A stretch of DNA of 64,000 bases from CAVVXN01 sp963772585 (GCA_963772585.1 CAVYXV010000007.1:710597-774596), one strand, 5' to 3'. Positions 8,405 to 18,180 are shown, counted from the stretch's first letter. Numbers and translations are program-made. The notes: a model not told the origin generated them from the sequence alone.

Positions 8405-10682
8405 GTCGTGCCGCCGCGACGGCCGCCTGGCCGTAGGCGATCGCCCCGTCGTTCGGAGGCACCCGGCGGGGGACCAGGACCTCGAAGCCCTCGGCTTCCA
8501 GCCGAGGCAGGAGGCGCTGGGCGAGGAGCGTGTTGAGGAACACCCCGCCCGCGAGCGCCACCGTGCCGACGCCCGTCTCCCGGCGGGCCTGGACCGCCGC
8601 GACCGAGAGCCCCGCCGCGATCGCGTCGTGGAACAGCCACGCCGTCTCCGCCACGGGCGTTGCCGAGGCCCGGTCCGCGAGGACTCGGCGAAGAAGCGGG
8701 CGGGTATCCATCTCCCACGGGGCGGTACCGTCCGGATCCGCCCGTCCGGCGGAGGGGGTCGGCGGGAGCAGACCGTCGCCGGGAGGGTGGTGGGTGGCGC
8801 GACTCGCCGCCGCCTCCAGGAGCATGCCGCTCTGGGCCTCGTAGCGGTTCTCGGGGCACACGGCGAGGAGTGCCGCCGCGGCGTCGAAGAGGCGGCCGAG
8901 ACCGCTGCTTGGGAGACACCGTACGTTCCGGGCGAGCATGGACAGCAATGCGCGCCGGCGATCCTCGTCGGGGAGGATCGCCCGAGTCGCCGGCGACGCG
9001 GCGGCCTCGTCGTCGCCGAGGAGATCCACGAGCCACGCGAGGGCCGGACGGGCCGTCTCCCGGGCGGCCGCGTCGCCTCCGGGCAGACGCAGCGGGCGCA
9101 GGCGCCCGAGGCGCCGGAAGTCGAGGAGGTCTCCGACGACGATCTCGCCGCCCCAGGCCGTGCCGTCGTCGCCCCAGCCGACGCCGTCGCAGAGAAGACC
9201 CAGACACGGGCCGCATCGCCCGTGCTCGGCGAGGACGGCGGCGAGGTGGGCGTGGTGGTGCTGGACCTCGACCAGCACGATCCCCTCCTCGGCCGCTCTC
9301 CGCCGGGCCTCGACCGTGGAGAGGTAGTCGGGGTGGCGATCGCATGCGATCCACCGCGGGCGCACGTCGAAGAGGCGCTCCAGGTCCTCGATCGTCCGAA
9401 GGAAGCGGGCGAAGGCGAGCGACCACTTGAGGTCGCCCAGGTGCTGGCCGAGCACGGCCGAGGCGCCGGACACGACCGCGACCGTGTTCTTGAGCTCGCC
9501 GCCTACGGCGAGTCCCGGCGCCGGCGCCGCGACGGGCAACGCCAGCGGCGTCGGCACGAGACCGCGGGCCCGGCGCACCGGTACGAGTCCACGCGGTCCG
9601 TCGATGAGGATCGAGTCGTCCACCGCCCGCTCGATGCCGCGGTCGTGGCGCCAGAAGGCCGTGACGAACCCTCCCAGCCGGCGGCGCGCCTCCTCGTCGT
9701 CGATGACGAGCGGATCGTCCGTCTCGTTCGCGCTCGTCATGACCAGCGGTCGGTCCAGCGCCGCCAGCAGCAGGTGCTGCATCGGCGTGCAGGGGAGCAT
9801 GACGCCGAGCCGGTGGTGGCCCGGCGCGACGCCCGGTGCGATCCGGCCGGGAGCGTCCCGGCGCGTCGCCAGCAGGATGGGAGCCGCGGGCGAAACCAGG
9901 AGCGCCGCCGCCTCCTCGGAGAGGTCCACCAGGTCGCGGGCGGCGGCGAGGGTGGGGACCATCAGCGCGAAGGGCTTGTCGTCGCGGCACTTGCCGCGCC
10001 GGAGCGCGTCCACCGCCGTCGCGCTCGTGGCATCGCAGGCGAGGTGGTAGCCCCCCAGCCCCTTCATGGCGAGGAGCCCGCCGTCGGCCACGACCCGCGC
10101 CGCACCCACCGTCGGATTGCCTGGGAGGCGCGCGCCCTGCGGATCCACGAGTTCGAGCCGCGGACCGCATGCGGGGCAGCAGACGGGTTGAGCGTGGAAC
10201 CGCCGGTCGCCGGGATCGCGATACTCGCGGGCACACTCCTCGCAGAGCGCGAAGGGCGCCATCGTGGTGAGGGGCCGGTCGTAGGGGAGGTCGCGGACGA
10301 TCGTGTAGCGGGGCCCGCAGTTCGTGCAGTTGATCAGGCCGTGTCCGAATCGGCGGTCCGCGGGGTCGAACAGCTCGCGCCGGCAGGCCCCGCAGAGCGC
10401 GGCGTCCACGGTGACCCTCCCGCGCTCGGCGGGCGTGGCGTCGCTGGCCGCGATGCGGAACGGGCCGTCGCTCTCCGCCGGGCCCTCCGTCAGGAGCTCC
10501 ACCCCATCGATGCGCGCGAGGGCCGGCGCCTGCTCCCCGATCCGACGTGCCAGCGTGTCCAGGTCCGCGGGGACGCCTTCCGCGATCAGCGTCACCCCGC
10601 GGGGGTCGTTCCACACCGTCCCACCCAGCCCCAACTCGGTCGCGAGGCGATAGACGAACGGGCGGAAGCCGACGCCCTGCAC
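8370..10682 (-). CDS. hypF: Carbamoyltransferase HypF
   Basis: HypF makes the cyanide ligands of [NiFe]-hydrogenase from carbamoyl phosphate. All domains are present: N-terminal acylphosphatase (VQGVGFRPFVYRLA), two zinc-finger motifs (CGACRRELF...CTNCGPRYT and CAREYRD...CCPACGPRLEL), a YrdC/Sua5 domain (residues about 175-350), and the Kae1-like C domain with VQHHHAHLAAVLAEHG. Length 770 is normal. The reading frame opens without a convincing start: the first possible codon is GTG 10682, already inside the acylphosphatase motif. An ATG at 10729 would come into frame if the run of seven G at 10718-10724 were eight, giving the normal N terminus ending RITGQ. No other hyp or hydrogenase gene is in the window. 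Confidence 0.93.
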   Translation of the reverse strand: MQGVGFRPFVYRLATELGLGGTVWNDPRGVTLIAEGVPADLDTLARRIGEQAPALARIDGVELLTEGPAESDGPFRIAASDATPAERGRVTVDAALCGACRRELFDPADRRFGHGLINCTNCGPRYTIVRDLPYDRPLTTMAPFALCEECAREYRDPGDRRFHAQPVCCPACGPRLELVDPQGARLPGNPTVGAARVVADGGLLAMKGLGGYHLACDATSATAVDALRRGKCRDDKPFALMVPTLAAARDLVDLSEEAAALLVSPAAPILLATRRDAPGRIAPGVAPGHHRLGVMLPCTPMQHLLLAALDRPLVMTSANETDDPLVIDDEEARRRLGGFVTAFWRHDRGIERAVDDSILIDGPRGLVPVRRARGLVPTPLALPVAAPAPGLAVGGELKNTVAVVSGASAVLGQHLGDLKWSLAFARFLRTIEDLERLFDVRPRWIACDRHPDYLSTVEARRRAAEEGIVLVEVQHHHAHLAAVLAEHGRCGPCLGLLCDGVGWGDDGTAWGGEIVVGDLLDFRRLGRLRPLRLPGGDAAARETARPALAWLVDLLGDDEAAASPATRAILPDEDRRRALLSMLARNVRCLPSSGLGRLFDAAAALLAVCPENRYEAQSGMLLEAAASRATHHPPGDGLLPPTPSAGRADPDGTAPWEMDTRPLLRRVLADRASATPVAETAWLFHDAIAAGLSVAAVQARRETGVGTVALAGGVFLNTLLAQRLLPRLEAEGFEVLVPRRVPPNDGAIAYGQAAVAAARLTAAGPPARGS

Positions 10683-10733
10683 CTGCCCGGTGATGCGCCA
10701 GGTCCGCCGGCGGGCGTGGGGGGGCTCATCCTG

Positions 10734-13268
10734 CTACTGGCGGAAGGGCCGCCCGTCGCGGTAGAGCGCGATCCGCGACTGGAGCCCGTCGCGCAGCGCC
10801 CCCCCCTGGTCGCCGAGGAGCTCGAGCGCTTCGCGGGCGATGGCCACGGCCTCCTTCGTCCGGCCGGTCTCCGCCAGCGCGGCGGCCAGGGCGTCGAGAG
10901 GTTCCGGCCGCCGTCGTCCGCTCGCCTGGACGGCCTTCTCTGCGACGGCGACGGCCCTCTCGCCGTCCCTCACGTCGCTGCGGGGACTCGTTGCGAGGAC
11001 CCACGCCAGCGTGGAGAGGGTGCGCACGTCGTCGGGGTGGTGATCGATGATCGCCTCGAGCTCGGCGATGCCCTTGCGGACCCGGCCGTCGTGCAGGTAG
11101 ATGGCCGAGAGGGCCCACCTCGACTCCAGGTCGTCGGGATCCGCCTGGATGAGCGCGGCGAGGTGCGGTACCGCGCGCGCCGGATCCGAGCCGGTCAGGA
11201 GGATGCGTGCGGCGTTCTTGTGCGCCAGGAGCAGGGTGGGGTCCCTCGCCAGCGCCGCTTCGTAGTCGCCGAGAGCCTGGTCGGGATGGCCCGTGACCTC
11301 CATCGCGCGGCCGAGGTTGTTGTAGGCGTAGGTGTCGTCGGGGTTGATCCGAAGCGCCTTGCGATAGTGGCGGATCGCCTCCTCGTACCGACCTTCGACG
11401 GCGTGTGCCATCCCGAGGTTCACCTCCGCCCGACTGAAGTCCGGCTCCAGCGCGATGGCCTTCTCGAGAAGGGGGATCGCCTCCTTCGGATGGCCCTCCC
11501 GGATCAGGTCCACGCCCTCCCAGAAGAGCTTCTGGTGCTTCACGGCCGGGACGTCGATGTGCTCCAGCGCGTCGTAGGGGGCGTTCAGGAACTCCGGGAG
11601 GTTCACGGCGCGGTTCGAGGCGGTCGAGCCGGGAATCAGGATGGGCGGCGTGTCGTTCCCGTCCTCGTCGAGGTGCGTGAGGAACATCTGCGTGTACGGC
11701 CGGTTCACCTTCGAGGTGAAGACCATCCAGCGGCCGTTCGGCGAGAAGGAGTGCCAGGAGTTCATGCTGTCCGTGTTGCAGTGCATCTTGCGGGGTGTGC
11801 CGCCCGCGAACGGCACGATCCACAGACGGCCGTCCGGACGGAGGAGCTGGCCGTTCCGGCACTTCACCCACACGATCCACTTCCCGTCCGGGGAGACCTT
11901 GGGGAAGCTGTTGCTCATCCCGTTCGCGGACGCCCCCCGGACGGGCTCGGGCGTGCCGCCACGACCGCCGTCGAAGGGGATGCGGTAGAGGTCGTACTGG
12001 ATGGGGGTCTCGTTCGGGTCGTTCGGGTAGGCGGCGACGGGACGGTCGTCCTCGTAGGGGTCCTTCGCCGTCGCGCGCGAGAAGATCAGCCACTTGCCGT
12101 CCGGGCTCCAGACGGCGTTGCAGTGGACGTACGCGGGATCGTCCGCGCCGGGTACCGCCTTCATCCGACCCGTGCGCCGGTCGTAGAAGGCGAGGATCCC
12201 GCGCGTGGGATAGAAGACCTGCAGGACCCGGTAGTCGAGGAAGTTCGCGACGTAGAGCGCCTCGTTGACCGTGCTGACGACGTAGCGGCCGTCCGGGGAG
12301 ACCCGCGAGAGGAAGCCGATGGTCTTGTGGCCCTTGGGTTTGTCCGGAAAGGAGTTCCAGGTGATGATGTCGTCGTAGTCGATCGACATCCGAGGCTTGA
12401 CCTCGGCGATGGCGTAGGTGCCCTTGTCGCCCTGGGGACCGTCCACGTCCATGCCCAGCGTCTTGCCGTCGCGGGAGAACGAGTGGCAGTTTCCGCACGA
12501 CGGCATGGCCTGGAGCACCAGGCGGCTCTCGGGGCGGGACACGTCCCGGAGGCGCCAGCCGATGAGCGGGATGGCGTTCGTGCTCAGGGGTTGGATGCGA
12601 CCGCGCTCGCCCTTGCCCGGCATGAGCGGGACGTCGCGATAGAAGATCGGCGCGCCCACCTCGTCCTTCGACGTGCGGATCGCCACGCTCCCGCGCGACC
12701 GTGCACGTCCGGGGTCGGACGACGAGAAGCCCGTGATCGTGACTTGCGCGGGTGCGTCCGACGACCGGCGCTTCACGACCTCCCAGAGAGCCGCCGACGG
12801 CGTCCACGCGACCGCCGACGCCTGGTACGGGGTCAGATGGTAGATCTCGTTCGTCTCGCCCACGGCTCGCTCGTCCACCGGCGCCACGGGGGGCGCCGCA
12901 CGGGGCACGAGGACGTCCACGTCCCCGGCGGCCTCGTCCTGGAAGTCCACGTGGACCAACCACGTGTCGGCATCGGCGTCGGGGTCGTGCCACAGGAACG
13001 ACGGCGGGATGAACTCGGGCGGGAAGACGCTGCCGTCTTCCGGGTAGTCCACGGTGACGACCGTCGTCGGTGCCGCGGCCTCCGCCGTCCGGGACAGGGC
13101 GGCGACCCGATCGGCGAGGGGCGAGGCGGGGAGGACGCCCCCGCGGTCCGCCACGGCTTCCGGCCGGGCGCCGAGCCAGGGGTGTCCGCCGGCCACGCTG
13201 CCCCCGTCTTCGCGACCGCAGGATGCGAGGGCGAAGACCGCGAGGAGGAGAGGCACGATTCGCTGCAT
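10734..13268 (-). CDS. Lipoprotein with beta-propeller repeats, one CxxCH heme site and TPRs
   Basis: 844 residues from ATG 13268 (an earlier start would add an Arg-rich leader before the signal peptide). Lipobox LASC within the first 18 residues. Residues about 200-540 carry PD40/TolB-like propeller blades (VSPDGRYVVSTVN, WSPDGKWLIFSRA, VSPDGKWIVWVK, FSPNGRWMVFTSK). Inside the first blades is CGNCH (Cys258, Cys261, His262), a single c-type heme site. Residues about 590-800 form TPRs (AIALEPDFSRAEVNLGMAHA, DDTYAYNNLGRAME). The family is unnamed; a heme-bearing propeller plus TPR suggests an exported redox or scaffold protein. It ends 51 bases before the visible start of hypF, but no functional link is obvious. 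Confidence 0.7.
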   Translation of the reverse strand: MQRIVPLLLAVFALASCGREDGGSVAGGHPWLGARPEAVADRGGVLPASPLADRVAALSRTAEAAAPTTVVTVDYPEDGSVFPPEFIPPSFLWHDPDADADTWLVHVDFQDEAAGDVDVLVPRAAPPVAPVDERAVGETNEIYHLTPYQASAVAWTPSAALWEVVKRRSSDAPAQVTITGFSSSDPGRARSRGSVAIRTSKDEVGAPIFYRDVPLMPGKGERGRIQPLSTNAIPLIGWRLRDVSRPESRLVLQAMPSCGNCHSFSRDGKTLGMDVDGPQGDKGTYAIAEVKPRMSIDYDDIITWNSFPDKPKGHKTIGFLSRVSPDGRYVVSTVNEALYVANFLDYRVLQVFYPTRGILAFYDRRTGRMKAVPGADDPAYVHCNAVWSPDGKWLIFSRATAKDPYEDDRPVAAYPNDPNETPIQYDLYRIPFDGGRGGTPEPVRGASANGMSNSFPKVSPDGKWIVWVKCRNGQLLRPDGRLWIVPFAGGTPRKMHCNTDSMNSWHSFSPNGRWMVFTSKVNRPYTQMFLTHLDEDGNDTPPILIPGSTASNRAVNLPEFLNAPYDALEHIDVPAVKHQKLFWEGVDLIREGHPKEAIPLLEKAIALEPDFSRAEVNLGMAHAVEGRYEEAIRHYRKALRINPDDTYAYNNLGRAMEVTGHPDQALGDYEAALARDPTLLLAHKNAARILLTGSDPARAVPHLAALIQADPDDLESRWALSAIYLHDGRVRKGIAELEAIIDHHPDDVRTLSTLAWVLATSPRSDVRDGERAVAVAEKAVQASGRRRPEPLDALAAALAETGRTKEAVAIAREALELLGDQGGALRDGLQSRIALYRDGRPFRQ

Positions 13269-13602
13269 CGCCGCACTGTATCGCCTTCCCGCGCCGTGCG
13301 CAGGGCGGGACCGCGCCGCGCGGGGCATGCCGGGGCACGGGGGGACCCCCGATCCCTCGTTCCCATCGCTTCCCGTCGAGGTCCCTCAGGGTAGGAAGCC
13401 CCCGCAGGAACCTCGTCGGCCCCCCGGGATCGACCCTCCCGGCGATCGCTGCGTAGGAATCGCGGAAAGAGGGCGGGAAAAGCCTCGCCCGCTCTCCCCA
13501 CGGCCCTTAGGGACTACGCCTCGCGGTCGGAACGTGCCGATCCAGGACAGGGCCTCCGCCCTCCCGGAGGCCCGCGCCCCCCCCGAGGTCCCTCCCCGCT
13601 CC
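13269..13602. other. Divergent intergenic region
   Basis: 334 bases between the start of the propeller lipoprotein (minus) and the DedA gene (plus). It must hold both promoters. I see no recognisable promoter, repeat or RNA element. Confidence 0.35.
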
Positions 13603-14172
13603 ATGGAAGAGCTGCTCGCCAGGCTGGTCCACCTCCCCGCCCTCCAGGGGGCCTTGGTCGCGACGTCGGCCATGGTTTCCGAAGACGCCACCGCGCTGGC
13701 CTCCGGCGCCCTGGTCGGGGGCCGGCAGATGCCGTTCCTCACCGCCTTCCTCGGCCTGGCCGCGGGCATCGCCTTGGGCGACGTGCTCTTCTTCGCCCTG
13801 GGGCGGACGGCCGCGGCGCGGCTCGGGGGGCGCGACCTCGTCGATCCGCGCCACGCCTCGCGCATGGCCGCGCTGTTCGAGCGGTACGGGCCCTGGGTCA
13901 TCCTCGGGGCGCGCTGTCTCCCCGGCACCCGGCTCCCCACCTACATGGCCGCGGGCGCCGTCCGCACGCGCTGGCGGACGTTCCTCCTCCTTTCGCTTCC
14001 AGCCGCCGTCCTGTGGTCGTACCTGCTGCTCCTGGGCCTCAGCAGCTTGAGCCACGTCCTCGAGCCCTGGGCGGCGAAGGTGCAGTGGGCGTTCCTCGGC
14101 GTGGGCGCCGTCGTGGTCCTCCTGCTCGTCCGCAACCGCCGCCGACGACGCGCGGCTCTCGCGGAGGGGTAG
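13603..14172 (+). CDS. DedA family membrane protein
   Basis: 189 residues from ATG 13603; a longer upstream frame is Arg/Pro-rich and unlike protein. DedA (VTT/SNARE-associated) proteins are polyprenyl-phosphate or lipid flippases in the inner membrane. The family pattern is seen: early acidic motif (SEDATALASGALVG), a Gly-rich helix (GLAAGIALGDVLFFALGR), and the conserved FERYGPWVILGARCLPGTR with its catalytic-like Arg and Gly, followed by two C-terminal helices and a basic tail. Converges with the subtilase gene, ending three bases away, with no clear hairpin between. A cis-prenyltransferase that makes the likely lipid substrate is encoded 7 kb away. Confidence 0.85.
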   Translation: MEELLARLVHLPALQGALVATSAMVSEDATALASGALVGGRQMPFLTAFLGLAAGIALGDVLFFALGRTAAARLGGRDLVDPRHASRMAALFERYGPWVILGARCLPGTRLPTYMAAGAVRTRWRTFLLLSLPAAVLWSYLLLLGLSSLSHVLEPWAAKVQWAFLGVGAVVVLLLVRNRRRRRAALAEG

Positions 14173-14175
14173 GCC

Positions 14176-15432
14176 CTACCGCGTCGCGGCGTCGAGGTCC
14201 AGGCGGCCCTCACCGAGACGGCTCGCCAGCGTCGGGTTGAGCGCCGCGACGGAGAACGAGAGGTCCTCCAGCCGCTGGAGCAGGTCGCCCGGGTCCCCGC
14301 CCGGATCCAGCTCGCGGACCAGGGCGTACGCGCCGCTCACGAGCGCCGCGCTGAACGACGTGCCCGACCAGCGCGCCGTCCCCGTCCGAAACACCTCGTG
14401 GGGGAAGGCGCCCAGCAGATCCACGCCCGGCGCGCAGAGGTCCACCTCGGTGCCGAAGGAGGCGAACGGTGCCACCACGTCGGTCGCGTCCACCGCCGTC
14501 ACGGAGAACGCGCTCGCAATCGCCGAGGGGAAGTTCACGATGTCGCCGCCGCTGTTCCCGGCCGATGCGATCACCACGACGCCGCGGCTCCGGGCGTTCT
14601 GTACCGCGTCCTGGATGACGTTCACCCTCTCCGGCATCCCCGCGGAGAGGTTGATGATGTCCACGCCCTTGTCCGCCGCCATGGTGATCGCGGCGGCGAG
14701 CGTGCTCGCGTTGCCGATCGCATCGGAGTCGAGCACCCGCAGCGGGACGATGCGCGCGTCCGGCGCGACCGCCAGGATGAGGCTCGTCACGAACGTCCCG
14801 TGACCGTAGCCCTCGTCGGCAACGCCGTCGGCGTCGGAGTCCTTGAAGTCGCGCTCGTCCGTGGGATCCGGATCGCCGCCCACGAAGTCCCAGCCGTCGG
14901 GATCGATGTTCGCGTCGAGGAGCTCGTGGGGCACGACGCCCGTGTCCAGCACCGCGACCCGCACGCCGAGGCCCGTCGCCCGGCCATGCGCCTGGAGGAT
15001 GCCGATCCGCACGAGATCGGGCTGCATCGGGACCTGCGACGCCAGCAGCAGGCCGCCGGCCGGCAGCGTGGACTTGTCGCCCTCCGGGGAGGAAAGCGCG
15101 ACGTCGGGATCCGCGTTGACCACGCGCGCGTCGTCCTCGAGCTCCCGGATGAACTCCTGCACCGTCATGCCCGGCGGAAGCTGCACGCGCCAGTACCCGG
15201 TACCCGGCACCTGCCCCAGGACGGTCGCGCCGGTCTCGTCGGCGATCTCGCCGACCTCGTCCTCCTCGAAGACCTCGACCAGGATGTAGCCCTGGGCGGC
15301 GGGCGGGTTGCCGGAGCCCGTGTCGGTCGGCGGTCCGCCCACCTGGCCGGGTCCGGATCCACCACCGCCACAGGCCGCCAGGACGAGCAGGACCAGGAAG
15401 ACGAAGGAGAGGAGGGGGAGGGGACGTGTCAC
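14176..15432 (-). CDS. Subtilisin-like (S8) serine protease, lipoprotein
   Basis: 418 residues from GTG 15432, which overlaps the last codons of the CHAT gene by four bases. Signal peptide with lipobox LAAC (Cys21) then Gly-rich linker. Residues about 48-112 resemble an I9-type inhibitor propeptide (GYILVEVFEEDEVGEIADET). The catalytic triad is complete: Asp163 in VAVLDTGVV, His211 in GYGHGTFVTS, Ser359 in SGTSFSAALVSG, with Asn293 as oxyanion residue in SAGNSGG. The enzyme is predicted on the outside of the inner membrane or in the outer membrane. It is the last gene of a sigma factor - small protein - CHAT - subtilase operon, so two proteases of unrelated fold are co-expressed. Confidence 0.92.
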   Translation of the reverse strand: MTRPLPLLSFVFLVLLVLAACGGGGSGPGQVGGPPTDTGSGNPPAAQGYILVEVFEEDEVGEIADETGATVLGQVPGTGYWRVQLPPGMTVQEFIRELEDDARVVNADPDVALSSPEGDKSTLPAGGLLLASQVPMQPDLVRIGILQAHGRATGLGVRVAVLDTGVVPHELLDANIDPDGWDFVGGDPDPTDERDFKDSDADGVADEGYGHGTFVTSLILAVAPDARIVPLRVLDSDAIGNASTLAAAITMAADKGVDIINLSAGMPERVNVIQDAVQNARSRGVVVIASAGNSGGDIVNFPSAIASAFSVTAVDATDVVAPFASFGTEVDLCAPGVDLLGAFPHEVFRTGTARWSGTSFSAALVSGAYALVRELDPGGDPGDLLQRLEDLSFSVAALNPTLASRLGEGRLDLDAATR

Positions 15433-18176
15433 GGCGTGACTCCGTGGAGAGGTGCGTCGCGGCGCGACGGGACCCCGGACAGACGGAACGGGAGGAGGGG
15501 GGCCGGGCTGCCGCGCGTCTCGTGGCACGCGCGGATGGCCTCGGCGTAGGCGAGGGGCACTGGCGAGGCCCCCAGCCTCGCATGAAAACGCTCCATCAGG
15601 TCGGCCGTGACGTCGTCCTCGACGTCGTCGGCCGTCCAGACGACGTGGCGGGCCCCGGCGGCGAGGAGGGCCATGGGGAGCCCGCCCCAGGCCAGGGCCG
15701 CCGGCGTGGACTCCCGGCCGGTGCGGCACGCGGCCAGCACCACGAGCCGGGCCGCGATCCGCCGGGGCAGGTCTTCGATCCCGAACCAGCCGTCCGCGAC
15801 CCGGACGCCGGCGAGGCCCGGCGCTTCCTCCGCCTCGAAGCCGTGTCCGGCCACGTGGACCACGGCGCGGGTCGCGAGCGCCCGGGCCACCGCCCCGCGG
15901 GTCGCCGCGGCCCCCGCTTCCACGGGCGTTCCCCGGGCGACGCCGGCGGCCTCGCGGGCTACCGCGGGGAGATCGGGCTCCCCGAGCGCCACGACCGCGA
16001 CCCCGTGCCCCGGACTGGGTCGCACGGGGTCGACGCGGGCGGCGGGCACGCGGCAGACCGTGGTGCCCGGCGGTGCCGCCCGCCCCTCGAGCAGCAGGAT
16101 CTCCCACGGAACGTCGGGCACGCGGGGATCGAGGACGAGATGCACCTGTCGGGTCCAGGCACCCGGCCGGAGCGGCCGTGCAAGCCGCCGTCCCAGGTCG
16201 GCCAGCGCCGCGTCGAACGCGGCGCGCCCCACCCGGGACCGCGCCGCCCGCGCCGCGTGGAACCCCAGCCGCGACAGGGCCCGGGCCAGTCCGCCCCGGT
16301 CGCCGAGGGAGGCGTGGGCCACGACGTCCTCCCCCCGGCGCGCGAGCCCCAGCACCTCTTCGCCCCGCAGCCAGACGTGGAGCACGGTGCGGCCGGACGG
16401 GAGGGGGGCGCGGGAGGGGTGGGCCGTGCCGACCGATGCCGCGGGCCGGTGGCGGCGCTCCTCCCGCCGCCAGAGCTCGGCGACCTCGCGTTCGAGGCCC
16501 TTCGCCTCCAGGGCGAGCCGACCGTGCTCCCCCGGGGCGAGACCGCGCACCGGGCCGCTCCCCTTCGCCAGACGGTCGTAGATGCCCTCCAGGCGGGCCC
16601 GCAGCGCGGCGAGGCCCCGGCCGCCCCGTGTCCGCCGCCCCTCGAGGAAGCGGCGGGCCGCCAGCGCGTCGAGCAGGGCCTCCGCCTCCGCGCGGTCCCC
16701 GCGTTCGAGGAGCAGGTCCACGCGGGTGAGGTAGGGATCGAGCCGTTCGAGCACGAATGCGGTCCGCAGCCAGGGGCCGGGCAGACCCGCCCGCACGCGA
16801 TCCAGGAACTCGGAAACGCGTCCGAGCCGGCGGATGGCCGCGCCGGGGTGGCCGGCGACGGCCTGGGCCCGCGCCCGCCCGGTTTCCGCGGCGGCCCAGA
16901 GCCATGGCCGCCCGGGGCGGCGGAACACGGGGTCGGCGAAGCGCGCCTCCGCCTCCCGGTGCCGCCCCGCGACCAGCGCGAGGTGGCCGGCGAAGAGGCC
17001 GCACTCCGCGGCGACCTCCGCCTGGCCGAGCGCCTCGGCCCGGCGCCGGACGCCGGCCAGCGTGCGCGCGTCCACGGGCCGGCCGCGCCGGAGCGCGAGG
17101 TCCAGGTCCAGCAGCCGGCAGCGCAGCAGGAGGCCCTCGAGCCCCGCCGCGCGGGCGGCCCGGGCGGCGCGGCGGAGGTGGCGGGCGGCCCGCGCCGGGG
17201 CGTCCACCGCCGCCGCCGCCGCGACCCAGAGGGCCTCGACGGCCTCCGCGACGGCCCCGGCCCGCCGGAAGCTCTCCGCGGCGGCGAGAGCCCTCCGTTC
17301 CGCCTCCACGCGATCCCCGGCCCGGGAGAGGGCGTCGGCGAGGTCCAGCGACGCGAGGGCCTCCCGGCGGTCGAGCCCCCGCTTCGCCGCGGTCCGGGCG
17401 ATGCCCTCGAGACGCCGGAGGCCCGCGCCGAGGTGCCCGTCGCGCACCTCGGCGGCCGCCAGGTTGTTCTCGACCTCCAGCACCATGTCCGTGTGTCCTT
17501 GCGACCGGAGCGCGTCCCGTGCGCGCTCCAGCCACCGGCGGGCCCGGTGGGCGTCGCCCGCGTCGATCCACGTCGTCCCGGCGTTCGCCCACGCGATGGC
17601 GGCCGTGTGCGGGTCACCGGCCCGGACGAGCGCCCGCGCGGCCGCCTCGTAGACGCGCACGGCCTCCCCGAGCTTCCCGACGACGCGGAGCGCGTTCGCC
17701 CGGTTGATGTCCACGGCGGCGCGCCACGGTGCCCGCCCCGGGCCGGCCAACCGGCGCCGCGTCCGCTCGGCGAGCGCCAGCGCCTCCTGCGGCCTCCCCG
17801 CCACGGCCAGCGCGTCCACGAGCAGCACCTCCGCCTGGTCGGCGCGGAGGGGATCGCCCGCCCGCCTGAGTTCCTCGGCGGCCCGCGCGAGGACGCGGGC
17901 GGCGCGCGCGGGGCTCGACGCTCTCTGGAGGCCCCGGCCGGCGAGGAGGCGGAAGCGCGCCGCGGCCTGCGGGCGGCGGGCGCGGCCGGCGGCGGCGGCC
18001 AGGGCCGTCGCCGCGCACGCCTCGGCTTCCGGTCGGGTGCCGTAGACGGCGTTGAACGCCTCCAGCCAGCGGCTCCACGGGACCTCGCGGCGGACGAGGT
18101 CCCGCGCGAGCAGGGCACGGTCCTCGCCGTCGGCCCGGAGGAGGCGTCGAAACGCCGTGGCGAAGGCCTGCGTCAC
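15429..18176 (-). CDS. TPR-CHAT caspase-like protease
   Basis: 915 residues. About the first 550 residues are helical repeats rich in Ala, Arg and Leu with TPR spacing (AWANAGTTWIDAGDAHRARR, AESFRRAGAVAEAVEALWVA). The C-terminal 300 residues are a CHAT domain, a caspase-related peptidase fold: catalytic His778 in VHVAGHGFE and Cys817 in VVLAACRTGRE, with downstream GARHVVWTADDV typical of the family. No signal peptide, so it acts in the cytoplasm. It starts five bases after the upstream gene ends and its stop overlaps the subtilase start. TPR-CHAT proteins often serve as activated proteases in conflict or cell-death systems; a regulatory role for this one is inferred from family and neighbours. 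Confidence 0.9.
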   Translation of the reverse strand: MTQAFATAFRRLLRADGEDRALLARDLVRREVPWSRWLEAFNAVYGTRPEAEACAATALAAAAGRARRPQAAARFRLLAGRGLQRASSPARAARVLARAAEELRRAGDPLRADQAEVLLVDALAVAGRPQEALALAERTRRRLAGPGRAPWRAAVDINRANALRVVGKLGEAVRVYEAAARALVRAGDPHTAAIAWANAGTTWIDAGDAHRARRWLERARDALRSQGHTDMVLEVENNLAAAEVRDGHLGAGLRRLEGIARTAAKRGLDRREALASLDLADALSRAGDRVEAERRALAAAESFRRAGAVAEAVEALWVAAAAAVDAPARAARHLRRAARAARAAGLEGLLLRCRLLDLDLALRRGRPVDARTLAGVRRRAEALGQAEVAAECGLFAGHLALVAGRHREAEARFADPVFRRPGRPWLWAAAETGRARAQAVAGHPGAAIRRLGRVSEFLDRVRAGLPGPWLRTAFVLERLDPYLTRVDLLLERGDRAEAEALLDALAARRFLEGRRTRGGRGLAALRARLEGIYDRLAKGSGPVRGLAPGEHGRLALEAKGLEREVAELWRREERRHRPAASVGTAHPSRAPLPSGRTVLHVWLRGEEVLGLARRGEDVVAHASLGDRGGLARALSRLGFHAARAARSRVGRAAFDAALADLGRRLARPLRPGAWTRQVHLVLDPRVPDVPWEILLLEGRAAPPGTTVCRVPAARVDPVRPSPGHGVAVVALGEPDLPAVAREAAGVARGTPVEAGAAATRGAVARALATRAVVHVAGHGFEAEEAPGLAGVRVADGWFGIEDLPRRIAARLVVLAACRTGRESTPAALAWGGLPMALLAAGARHVVWTADDVEDDVTADLMERFHARLGASPVPLAYAEAIRACHETRGSPAPLLPFRLSGVPSRRDAPLHGVTP

Positions 18177-18180
18177 GGGC

